A stretch of 25,358 bases of DNA from Terriglobales bacterium (GTDB lineage: Bacteria; Acidobacteriota; Terriglobia; Terriglobales; Acidobacteriaceae). The DNA lies in the NCBI GenBank assembly GCA_030043575.1, contig JASHXK010000549.1, positions 1 to 25,358 of the forward strand, written 5' to 3'. Within the stretch, counting starts at the first letter, position 1. Each line of letters starts with the position of its first letter. The translations under genes were made by a program, and so were the position numbers. Of this stretch, positions 8,511 to 16,030 are shown piece after piece. Under the pieces are notes generated by a model. The model was given only the letters and a program-made list of their open reading frames with translations. It did no database searches and had not been told where the DNA came from.

Positions 8511-11500
8511 TTAGAACATTACGTATACCGACTCGCTGACCTGCTCGTCGATCTCGACCTCGACCTGGTTCTTTAGCCCGATCTTGATTAGCTTCACCAC
8601 CGCCGGCTTCAGCACATTCGCCGCCTCGTGACTTAACCAGTTCGCCGTCAGCTCGTCAGCGAACTGTACTGGATCTGGGTTTTCACACAGCGCCTGCTCG
8701 CCCAACTCAAACAGCGGCTTACGATCTGCAGGCTCGTTCGCATCCTCCCACATTGTGGGAGTCTTACGAAACTCCTCCGTGATCCTCGCGCCGCCGTTTG
8801 CCTTCAGTTTCTCCGCTGCCGGCCAGAAATCATTCTCGAAGGCCCGCGACAGATCCTGCAGCAATTTCTCTGGAGCTTGTTCGGCAGCCGCTTGCGCAAC
8901 ATCTTCGTTCTCGAGACCCTCGCCTTTACCTTCAAACCACGCTGGCTGCTCGGGCTTCAGCAGAATGTAGTCTCCCAGCGTGAGCACATCCATCTCCGTG
9001 CGCATGAAGCAGCGATAGGCGTCCTGCGGCGTGCAGATGATCGGCTCGCCGCGCACATTGAACGAGGTGTTGACCACCACGCCGCAACCGGTCAGCCGCT
9101 CGAACTCTGCGATCAAAGCATGGAACTCGGGATGATGCTCCTGCCGCACTGTCTGAATACGCGCCGAATAATCCACATGCGTGACCGCCGGAATATCGCT
9201 GCGCAGCCGCCGCACCACCGGCAGCAGATCGTCGTCGTCCGCTAACGTCGCATCCAGTGGCAGACGCCGCTCCTTCTTCACCGGCGCGACCAGCAGCATG
9301 TAGGGACTTTCGCGGTCCAACTCGAAGTAGTCGGACACCCGCTCCGCCAGCACCGCCGGTGCAAATGGCCGGAACGACTCGCGGTACTTGATCCGCAGAT
9401 TCAGACTCGCTTGCATATCCGGATTGCGCGGATCGCCGAGAATCGAGCGCGCTCCCAGCGCGCGCGGGCCCAACTCCAGGCGTCCCGAGAGATGCCCCAC
9501 GACCTTGCCCTCAACCAGCTTCTGCGCGAGGAAGCGATTCCGCTCAACACCTGAAAGCTTGCGATACGGGTAGCCATAGGTCTCGAGATAGGCCTCAATC
9601 TCGTCGCTGGAAAACTCCGGCCCCCAATACGATCCACCTTGCGAAGACACGCCCGGCGTGAAGTCGCGCTCGCGCCCGTAATAGGTGTGATAGACGTCCA
9701 GCGCAACACCAACGGCACAACCGGAATCGCCTGCCGCAGGCTGAATCCAGATGTCGTCAAACGGTCCTTCGCGCAGGATGCGGCCATTGGCGACGCAGTT
9801 GAGCGCCACGCCGCCAGCCAGGCAAAGACACTTCTCACCGGTCAGCCGCTTCGCCTCGCACGCCATACGCAGCAGCGCCTCTTCGGTCACTTCCTGGATC
9901 GACTTCGCCAGATTGATCTCGCGCCGCGTGATGCGGCTCTCGGGCTGGCGCTTCGGCCCGCCAAACAGATCGGCGAAGCGGCCGTTGGTCATCGAGCTTT
10001 CGTGCAGGAACCCGAAGTACTCCAGATTCAGCTCCACCGAGCCGTCGCTCTTGAGGTTGACCAGATGATCGAGAATCTGCTGCTTGTATTGCGGCTCGCC
10101 ATAGGGCGCCAGGCCCATCATTTTGTACTCGCCAGAGTTCACCTTGAAGCCAGTGAACTGGGTAAAGGCTGAATATAGGAGTCCCAGCGAGTGCGGGAAG
10201 CGCATCTCCTTGATCAGCTCCACGCGATTGCCTTGGCCGCGCCCGATGCTGGCTGTCGCCCATTCGCCAACGCCGTCGATCGTCAGAATCGCCGCGCGCG
10301 CGAACGGAGAAGGGAAGAAGCAACTGGCCGCGTGCGAGCGATGATGGACGCCTTGCAGGATCGGCCCTTCGTAACTCAGGAAGTTGCGAATCAGCTTTGG
10401 CAGGTGCAGCTTCATCCGCAGCCACGACGGCATGATCTGTTGCCACATCGATGCCGCGGCATCGCGATCGACCGCCATGATCGAATGACACAGCCGTTCG
10501 AACGTCAAAGCGGAGTTGTCGTAGTAAACGACTGCGGTGAGCTGCTTCTGCGAGATGCCAGCTTCTTCGAGGCAATAGTTGATGGCGTTGTGCGGGAAGC
10601 GGCGATCGTTCTTCACGCGTGTGAAGCGCTCTTCCTCAGCCGCAGCGACAATCTTTCCGTCGCGAATCAGCGCCGCCGCCGAGTTGTGATAGAAGCAGGA
10701 AATTCCCAGGATCGTGATCGAGTCGCCGCGCACCTCCGGCATTGCCTGCCGCGAGCGCCGCGACGGCTTCAATCCGTTCACCGTAACGCTGGCCTTCGAC
10801 GCGGGCAGCAGATTGCGGTTGCGAATCTCGGCGGCGATCGTGTCGGCTACTAGGCCATTGGCCATTGGAGTGAAGTGGCCACCAATCTCGCATCCCAGGG
10901 TTCGGCGCACCTTGAACGGCAGATTCACCAGCCGCGTGCTCACATCGAAGACGTGAACGCCCGAGGCGCGATCCTCCAGCGACTCAAACAGCGGCTGATA
11001 GACGGGTTTGACACCGTGGTAATAAAACTCCGAGGTCGGTATCGGCACGATCACCATGGGCCGTGTCTTCACCTCGGCGATAAACTTCCGCAGGATGGCC
11101 GACATCAGCCTCCATCCAGGCGTGTCATCCGAAAGAATGTCCGGATAGGGATGCTTGCCGGTCGCGCGGTTCAATTCGGAGACCGCACGGTATCCCAGCT
11201 CTTTGAATAACGGCGAATGCCGCACCGCGCTCAGTCCCGGGACCTTCAGATACGCGTTGTGCAGATTGTCGTACCAGCGCGGCGTTTCCCTGCCGGCTTC
11301 CAGGTCTGTCTCTCCTGTGTCTTCCGGGCGCTCGCGCGGCACCGGAACCTGATGCAGGACCAGCTCGCCATTCTGCAACTCAAAATACGGCTTCGGCACC
11401 ATGATCTGCCTGCCGGTAACGCGATCGATGTTGGGCCGATGCGAGACCTGAATGCGATGGAAGCTGTCGATCTGCACGCAGATGATTACCAGATCGGCCT

Positions 11501-11855
11501 CGACGTCGCGCGCGAACTTGCGGTAGATCAGCAGGTGCTGATCGGTTCCCGTGCCCGGCACGCCGTAGTTCTGGACCTCGGCGCCGAGCATTCGTCCCAG
11601 CTGATCCGAGTAGCGGTCGGCGTTTGAGACATCATCGCCCGCGGTGTAGGAATCGCCGAACATCAGAATCCGCGGATGCGCGCTGGCAGCGCGCGCGAAT
11701 TCGTAATCGGAGCGAAAGCCTAGCGAATTGGTCACGACAAAATAGCCGCCGTCGTCGCCGGGAATCCGCGCGCGAAGGTTCGGCGTGTAACGATGCCCCA
11801 CGTCGGCATCGTATTGAATCGTCATCCTGTGAGTGGTCTGGGTAAGTAGGAACAT
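8511..11855 (-). CDS. SGNH hydrolase/acyltransferase - NodU/TobZ-type O-carbamoyltransferase fusion
   Basis: A 1114-residue protein. Residues about 15-350 are an SGNH/GDSL domain: ILMFGDSYTAGDD with the nucleophile in GDS at 67-69, NYGVPGTGTDQ near 97-105 (oxyanion block), and a candidate catalytic His327 in GGHFTP. Residues about 380-985 are a NodU-family carbamoyltransferase, which moves carbamoyl from carbamoyl phosphate via carbamoyl-adenylate to a sugar or polyketide hydroxyl. ILGISCFYHNSAAALIRDG and AEEERFTRVKND form the Kae1-like N-terminal part, with HHRSHAASCF and CLAGGVALNCVANGR in the core. SGRLELGPRALGARSIL and VVVNTSFNVRGEPI are the conserved C-terminal part. About 130 acidic/helical residues follow, which I cannot assign. 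Most relatives keep the two activities on separate, often adjacent, genes. The ATG at 11855 has a poor ribosome binding site; the ATG ten codons in is possible. The acceptor is unknown but the neighbourhood suggests a glycan. Confidence 0.88.
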   Translation of the reverse strand: MFLLTQTTHRMTIQYDADVGHRYTPNLRARIPGDDGGYFVVTNSLGFRSDYEFARAASAHPRILMFGDSYTAGDDVSNADRYSDQLGRMLGAEVQNYGVPGTGTDQHLLIYRKFARDVEADLVIICVQIDSFHRIQVSHRPNIDRVTGRQIMVPKPYFELQNGELVLHQVPVPRERPEDTGETDLEAGRETPRWYDNLHNAYLKVPGLSAVRHSPLFKELGYRAVSELNRATGKHPYPDILSDDTPGWRLMSAILRKFIAEVKTRPMVIVPIPTSEFYYHGVKPVYQPLFESLEDRASGVHVFDVSTRLVNLPFKVRRTLGCEIGGHFTPMANGLVADTIAAEIRNRNLLPASKASVTVNGLKPSRRSRQAMPEVRGDSITILGISCFYHNSAAALIRDGKIVAAAEEERFTRVKNDRRFPHNAINYCLEEAGISQKQLTAVVYYDNSALTFERLCHSIMAVDRDAAASMWQQIMPSWLRMKLHLPKLIRNFLSYEGPILQGVHHRSHAASCFFPSPFARAAILTIDGVGEWATASIGRGQGNRVELIKEMRFPHSLGLLYSAFTQFTGFKVNSGEYKMMGLAPYGEPQYKQQILDHLVNLKSDGSVELNLEYFGFLHESSMTNGRFADLFGGPKRQPESRITRREINLAKSIQEVTEEALLRMACEAKRLTGEKCLCLAGGVALNCVANGRILREGPFDDIWIQPAAGDSGCAVGVALDVYHTYYGRERDFTPGVSSQGGSYWGPEFSSDEIEAYLETYGYPYRKLSGVERNRFLAQKLVEGKVVGHLSGRLELGPRALGARSILGDPRNPDMQASLNLRIKYRESFRPFAPAVLAERVSDYFELDRESPYMLLVAPVKKERRLPLDATLADDDDLLPVVRRLRSDIPAVTHVDYSARIQTVRQEHHPEFHALIAEFERLTGCGVVVNTSFNVRGEPIICTPQDAYRCFMRTEMDVLTLGDYILLKPEQPAWFEGKGEGLENEDVAQAAAEQAPEKLLQDLSRAFENDFWPAAEKLKANGGARITEEFRKTPTMWEDANEPADRKPLFELGEQALCENPDPVQFADELTANWLSHEAANVLKPAVVKLIKIGLKNQVEVEIDEQVSESVYVMF

Positions 11856-12025
11856 GTCCCTAAGGTGCAGTTCTGGAATCAGCTGGTTCGCGCCAACATT
11901 GTACTAGGCATTGTTGAGAAATGAGTTAATTTGCGGGGATCACTTCAGGAACCGCCGCCGGACGCTCCCGATTCTGCCGCCGCACCGGATTGGAGTATCA
12001 TCAGGCGCATCTTCAAAACGAACTG

Positions 12026-12781
12026 ATGAACAATCGCTCCTACGCTCTCCCAGGACGAGCCCTGATCACCGGCGGCACGCGCGGCATCGGCCGCGCCATT
12101 TCCCTGCGCTTCGCTCGCGCCGGCGCTTCGGTCATCGCCAACTATATTCGCGATAGAAGATCCGCCGACTCCCTGAAAGCTGTTGCCGACCAGGAAGGGC
12201 TGTCAATCGATCTCTGCCGCGCCGACCTCACTACGCCGCAAGGTCTGGAACAGATCCGCAAGTCGGTTGGCCAGCAACCGCTCTCGGCGCTGGTTCATTG
12301 CGCCGCAACCGGCGTGCATGGCAGTTTTGCCGAACTCACGCCGCGTCACTTCGATTGGACCTTCGCACTGAACGTCCGCGCCTTCTTTGAACTCGTACAA
12401 GGCCTGTCCGATCAGCTTTCTCCGCGATCCAGCGTCGTCGCTGTCAGCTCGATGGGAGGATCCCGCGCTCTGCCTTACTATGCCCTGGTCGGCTCATCGA
12501 AGGCCGCGCTCGAATCGCTGGCCCGGCATCTTGCCGTCGAGTTGGCGCCGCGCGGCATCCGGGTCAACATCCTCGTACCCGGTACTGTCGAAACCGAGGC
12601 CTGGAAGGCGCTTCCCGAGCGCGATGAGCGGCTCGCCGCTGCAGTTCGACAGAGCGCGATCGGCCGGCTGGTCACGCCCGACGAGGTCGCAGCGGCCGCC
12701 CAGTTCCTATGCTCCGATGCAGCCTCCGGAATCGTCGGCCAGACGCTGATCGTGGACGGCGGCGCAGCGATCCGCGGCTGA
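12026..12781 (+). CDS. FabL-type SDR (enoyl-acyl carrier protein reductase-like)
   Basis: A 251-residue short-chain dehydrogenase. The Rossmann motif GGTRGIG is at residues 16-22 and the catalytic Ser lies in VAVSSMGG (about 141-142). The tyrosine and lysine are spaced Y152-x6-K159 (YALVGSSKAALESL) instead of the Y-x3-K of FabG ketoreductases. That spacing, together with CAATGVHGSFAEL, HFDWTFALN, LAVELAPRGI and WKALPERDERL, matches what I recall of FabL, the NADPH-dependent enoyl-ACP reductase of Bacillus. It would saturate a 2,3-double bond on an ACP-bound acyl chain, the step after the FabZ-like dehydratase encoded at 18234. The frame is open back to a TTG at 11990; the ATG at 12026 fits the SDR fold better. 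It sits 290 bases before the ACP operon and may be separately transcribed. A different SDR activity cannot be excluded from sequence alone. Confidence 0.82.
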   Translation: MNNRSYALPGRALITGGTRGIGRAISLRFARAGASVIANYIRDRRSADSLKAVADQEGLSIDLCRADLTTPQGLEQIRKSVGQQPLSALVHCAATGVHGSFAELTPRHFDWTFALNVRAFFELVQGLSDQLSPRSSVVAVSSMGGSRALPYYALVGSSKAALESLARHLAVELAPRGIRVNILVPGTVETEAWKALPERDERLAAAVRQSAIGRLVTPDEVAAAAQFLCSDAASGIVGQTLIVDGGAAIRG

Positions 12782-13071
12782 GAGAACGGCAATCACACGC
12801 TCGGTTCTTCGATTCCCCAATTCGGCAGCAACTGCGCTCCGCTACCAAGGTGCTTGCTTTGCAACTCGGAAGAGGCTATTAATATTACCAACGTTCGCTG
12901 CGATTCGAGTGCCCAGGGACGCAAAAGCCGGCGCCTCCTGGCGCAATTTAGCCTCGTAAGTTGTTGATTTGCAGTAGTCGACGTCGGTAGCTGCGGCGCG
13001 AGAGGAGTTGCCGCCACCTTCGAACGAACGCGAATCTTGCACTGAATCGCGACTCAGGGACGAGAAAGAGA
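12782..13071 (+). other. 290-base non-coding stretch before the acyl-activation operon
   Basis: No convincing gene. Short minus-strand open frames here have no family resemblance and no ribosome binding site. The AT-rich patch around 12876-12888 contrasts with the surroundings and contains the promoter candidate described at 12854-12882. The remaining 180 bases would be the 5' leader of the ACP operon. Confidence 0.5.
12854..12882 (+). promoter_or_regulatory. Candidate sigma70-type promoter of the ACP/AMP-ligase/LuxE operon
   Basis: TTGCTT (12854-12859), a 17-base spacer and TATTAA (12877-12882) lie at the start of the only AT-rich patch between the SDR gene and the ACP gene. Transcription would begin near 12889, giving a leader of about 180 bases. 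This is a pattern match only. Confidence 0.35.
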
Positions 13072-13314
13072 ATGCAGGACATTCTGCCCAAGGTTCAAGC
13101 CGCCTTCCATCAGGCGTTTGGTATCGATCCGCAGGCGGTTTCCTTTGAGACCGCACCGGACGATGTTCCCGGTTGGGATTCTGCCGGCCATCTCTTCCTC
13201 GTCAGCAATTTGGAGCAGGCTCTCGGCATCAGCCTCGACGTCGACGACGTGATGGAGATGGAGAACGTCCGCGACATCGTGCGGGTCATCCAGGCAAAGC
13301 TGCAGCAGGCATGA
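13072..13314 (+). CDS. Acyl carrier protein (plus-strand arm)
   Basis: An 80-residue acidic carrier protein with the four-helix ACP pattern. The phosphopantetheine attachment Ser is S37 in VPGWDSAGHLFLV. The usual D-S-L is replaced by D-S-A, still acceptable for discrete carriers of secondary pathways. Helix III is the acidic DVDDVMEMENV stretch. It would hold acyl groups as thioesters for the ligase encoded immediately downstream, whose ATG directly follows this stop codon (TGAATG), so translation is coupled. A purine-rich GAGAAAGAGA precedes the ATG. It is the first gene of a tight cluster with the AMP-ligase and LuxE-like genes. The holo form needs a phosphopantetheinyl transferase encoded elsewhere. 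Confidence 0.92.
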   Translation: MQDILPKVQAAFHQAFGIDPQAVSFETAPDDVPGWDSAGHLFLVSNLEQALGISLDVDDVMEMENVRDIVRVIQAKLQQA

Positions 13315-14796
13315 ATGAGCGCGCCTTCGCCAGCCACTAACTTTGCCGGGCGTCTAGTCAGCCGCCTGACTAATCTTTCTTATCTGATCGACGCAGCCAC
13401 CGGTGAAACCATCCAGCCGGCAGCCCTTCCGGGCCTCATCAGCAGCTTCGGCGCTCGACTGCTTTCCGCCGGATTAAAGCCCGGTGACCCTATCGTCATC
13501 GGTTGCGCCTTATCGCCGGCCAGCAGCATCGCCTACCTGAGCGCGATGTACGCCGGCCTGGTGTCTGTTCCGGTCGACGAGAGCAAGCTGCCGCTCTTTG
13601 GCGCCGCACTGTTGGATCGGACTGGCGCCAAAGCTCTCTGGACGGAGAAGCCCCGCGCCTTCGACTGGATCGCCGATCGGAAATTGCAGTTGATCCACGG
13701 ACACCCTTCGGAAATGGCTTCAGGTGCAATTTCACCGGCATCGAAAAACCAGAATGACCTCGCCGTCCTCTTCGCCACTTCCGGTTCCTCGGAGGCGCCG
13801 CGCTTCGTCATGGTAAGTCACGGCAACCTCATCGCCAACACGGAAGCGATCATCCGCAGCCAGTACCTTGAAGACGACGAGCGGGCCATGCTGATCTTGC
13901 CCGTCAGCTACTGTTTCGGCGCCAGCGTCCTGCATACGCACCTCTATCGGGGGGGCAGCGTTGTCTTTGACCATCGCTTCATGTTTTCCGATAAAGTGCT
14001 TGATTCTATTAATTATTATGAATGCACCACGTTTGCCGGAGTGCCCACGGTCTACAACATCCTGCTGCGCCGCTCGAATCTGCGGTCCATCCCGATGCCC
14101 AGCCTTCGCCGACTTCTGCAGGCTGGAGGGCCGCTTGCCCCAGGGCAAATCCAGGAGATGCGCGCCATCGTCTCCAACGCGAAGTTCTATGTGATGTACG
14201 GTCAGACCGAAGCGACCAGCAGAATCTCCTGCCTCGACCCTGCGATGCTCGACCAGAAGCTGGGCAGCGTCGGCCAGGCGCTGGACAATCTCGAGATCCG
14301 CATCTGCGACTCCGATGGCAAGGAAGTCTCGGCCGGCCAGAGCGGTGAGATCGCTGTTCGTGGGCCTTCGGTCACCCTGGGCTACCTCAACGAGCCGGAA
14401 GCCGAACGTTGCATCTTTATGGACGGCTGGCTCTATACTGGCGACCTTGGCCGCCTCGACGAAGACGGCTATCTTTGGATCGAAGGCCGCAAGAGCGCCT
14501 TCCTTAAAATGCGGGGGGTGCGTATCAACTTCGCCGAGGTCGAAGCCCGCGTCGCGGCCGTGCCCGGCGTCTACGAGTGCGCAGCTGCCGCGGTGGTCCA
14601 TCCCGAAGCCGGCGAAGCCCTTGTGCTCTACATCGTGCCCAGCGCGAAAGAAGACGGCCTCGCCGAGCGCGTGCGCCGCAGCCTGCCGATTCACTGGACC
14701 TGCGACTCCATCCGGATCGTCGCCGAAATACCCAAGACCGACAATGGCAAGATATCGCGCGACGCCCTCGCACGCGAGGTCAGCAAGGCGTCATGA
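13315..14796 (+). CDS. Acid-AMP ligase (class I adenylate-forming enzyme)
   Basis: A 493-residue ANL-superfamily enzyme that activates a carboxylic acid with ATP and passes it to a thiol, most simply the ACP encoded just upstream. The nucleotide loop is FATSGSSEAPRFV at residues 153-165: the usual Lys is Arg here, and TG is SE. YGQTEA (295-300), YTGDLGRLDEDGYLWIEGR and the C-terminal PKTDNGKISR, with the catalytic Lys, are all present. The length is close to freestanding D-alanyl carrier protein ligase-like (DltA-like) and acyl-AMP ligases, shorter than typical acyl-CoA synthetases. It starts immediately after the ACP stop and overlaps the LuxE-like gene by 4 bases (ATGA). Substrate specificity cannot be read with confidence. 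Confidence 0.92.
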   Translation: MSAPSPATNFAGRLVSRLTNLSYLIDAATGETIQPAALPGLISSFGARLLSAGLKPGDPIVIGCALSPASSIAYLSAMYAGLVSVPVDESKLPLFGAALLDRTGAKALWTEKPRAFDWIADRKLQLIHGHPSEMASGAISPASKNQNDLAVLFATSGSSEAPRFVMVSHGNLIANTEAIIRSQYLEDDERAMLILPVSYCFGASVLHTHLYRGGSVVFDHRFMFSDKVLDSINYYECTTFAGVPTVYNILLRRSNLRSIPMPSLRRLLQAGGPLAPGQIQEMRAIVSNAKFYVMYGQTEATSRISCLDPAMLDQKLGSVGQALDNLEIRICDSDGKEVSAGQSGEIAVRGPSVTLGYLNEPEAERCIFMDGWLYTGDLGRLDEDGYLWIEGRKSAFLKMRGVRINFAEVEARVAAVPGVYECAAAAVVHPEAGEALVLYIVPSAKEDGLAERVRRSLPIHWTCDSIRIVAEIPKTDNGKISRDALAREVSKAS

Positions 14797-15914
14797 ACGC
14801 GCTGGAATCGAGGATCGACGCGCTTCTAGCCGTGCCGCCGTATAGCCTTTCTCCGCAGGACAAAGAGCAGGTCTTCCTGGCACTGCTGAAAGACGAGCTT
14901 GACTACGGCTGTACCCGCAGTGCCGTGTACCGCAACTATGTTCGGCATTGGCCCATCGACCCGCGCGCCGCGCCGCGATTTGCTGATTTGCCGTATCTGC
15001 CTGTCTCGCTGCTCAAAGCCGACCCTCCTTTCGCGCTAGTTGATCCGCACGACATCAAGAAGACATTGACATCGAGTTCCACCACCGGACAGATGCCGAG
15101 CCGCATTGCCCTCGATTCGCCGACCTCCCGCCGCATGAGCAAAGCCGTAATTGCCATCGCACAGGATTTTCTCGGCCAGCAGCGCCGACCGTATCTCGTC
15201 GTCGATGTTCCGAGCTCGGTTGCACAAGGGCCCGAGATGGGAGCACGGGGCGCCGCGATCCAGGGACTGATGCCCTTCGCCTCCCAGCTGACCTACTGCA
15301 TGAATTCGGACGGTGATGGAAGCCTCGTGTTGGACCGCGACAAGCTGGTGATGTTTGCCAAAGCCCATCGCGATTCACCGGTTTTGGTATACGGTTTTAC
15401 CTATATTCTTTGGCAGTATCTGGTGAAATCGCTGCTCGCCGAATCGATAAGCCTAGAGATGCCGAAGGTTCACGTGCTGCACAGCGGCGGCTGGAAGCGA
15501 TTGCATGACGAGGCTGTGGACAAGCCGTCGTTCAACCGCGGCGTGGCGCAGGTGTTCGGCTGCTCGACCGAGCGCGTCATCGATTTCTACGGCATGGTGG
15601 AAAATGTCGGCGTGATTTATCCCGACTGCGCCGAGGGCAACAAGCATGTGCCCGCCTTTGCCGATGTGATCGTGCGCGACCCGCTGACCCTCGAGCCCGT
15701 AGGAGAAGGGAAGCGCGGAATGGTGCAGGTGTGCAGCGTGCTGCCGACCAGCTTTCCTGGCCATCTTCTCCTTACCGAAGATGTGGCCGAGATCGTCGCG
15801 CTCGATGGATGCCGCTGCGGACGGCGCGGCACTGCATTCCGTTTTGTGGGCCGAGTGCCAAGGTCCGAGATGCGTGGCTGCAGCAACATCATTCGGAGAA
15901 GGGAACTCGGGTAG
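14793..15914 (+). CDS. LuxE-like acyl-protein synthetase
   Basis: A 373-residue protein of the LuxE / acyl-protein synthetase family, distantly related to phenylacetate-CoA ligase. In lux systems LuxE activates an acid as acyl-AMP, takes the acyl group on a C-terminal cysteine, and hands it to the LuxC reductase. Visible features are TLTSSSTTGQMPSRI (phosphate loop), the family signature HSGGWKRL, YGMVENVGVIYPDC, and a metal-site-like DGCRCGRRG. The terminal EMRGCSN places a Cys at residue 363, in the position of the acyl-accepting cysteine of lux LuxE (near residue 364). The ATG at 14793 overlaps the preceding stop as ATGA, and the family fold begins at once, so this start is preferred over longer in-frame versions. 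The LuxC-like partner is the next gene. No luciferase genes are present. Confidence 0.9.
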   Translation: MNALESRIDALLAVPPYSLSPQDKEQVFLALLKDELDYGCTRSAVYRNYVRHWPIDPRAAPRFADLPYLPVSLLKADPPFALVDPHDIKKTLTSSSTTGQMPSRIALDSPTSRRMSKAVIAIAQDFLGQQRRPYLVVDVPSSVAQGPEMGARGAAIQGLMPFASQLTYCMNSDGDGSLVLDRDKLVMFAKAHRDSPVLVYGFTYILWQYLVKSLLAESISLEMPKVHVLHSGGWKRLHDEAVDKPSFNRGVAQVFGCSTERVIDFYGMVENVGVIYPDCAEGNKHVPAFADVIVRDPLTLEPVGEGKRGMVQVCSVLPTSFPGHLLLTEDVAEIVALDGCRCGRRGTAFRFVGRVPRSEMRGCSNIIRRRELG

Positions 15915-16030
15915 AGCCAGTGTTTGGGCTAACGTCCCGGACGCAATAGAGATCAGGATCGAAATACACTGGCCTGAAGGGTCCGCTCTACTATGTCGCC
16001 ACGAAAAACTCAGATCCGCTTAACGCCCTG
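15915..16030 (+). other. 116-base gap between LuxE-like and LuxC-like genes
   Basis: No ribosome binding site or promoter is obvious. The LuxC frame stays open upstream from 16031 back to 15950 without any ATG, GTG or TTG. The encoded residues (GPLYYVATKNSDPLNAL immediately before the Met) look protein-like. This could be decayed coding sequence, a non-standard start or chance. Confidence 0.35.

Noticed and set aside
9639..10172. 177-codon plus-strand open frame
   Set aside because: Antisense to the carbamoyltransferase domain, with low-complexity Arg/Ala composition.
12793..13156. Overlapping minus-strand open frames upstream of the ACP gene
   Set aside because: No ribosome binding site and no family resemblance; one overlaps the ACP start, and the region is better explained as promoter and leader.
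13732..14694. 320-codon minus-strand open frame
   Set aside because: Antisense to the plus-arm AMP-ligase in a GC-rich region where long shadow frames are expected; no recognisable motif or ribosome binding site.
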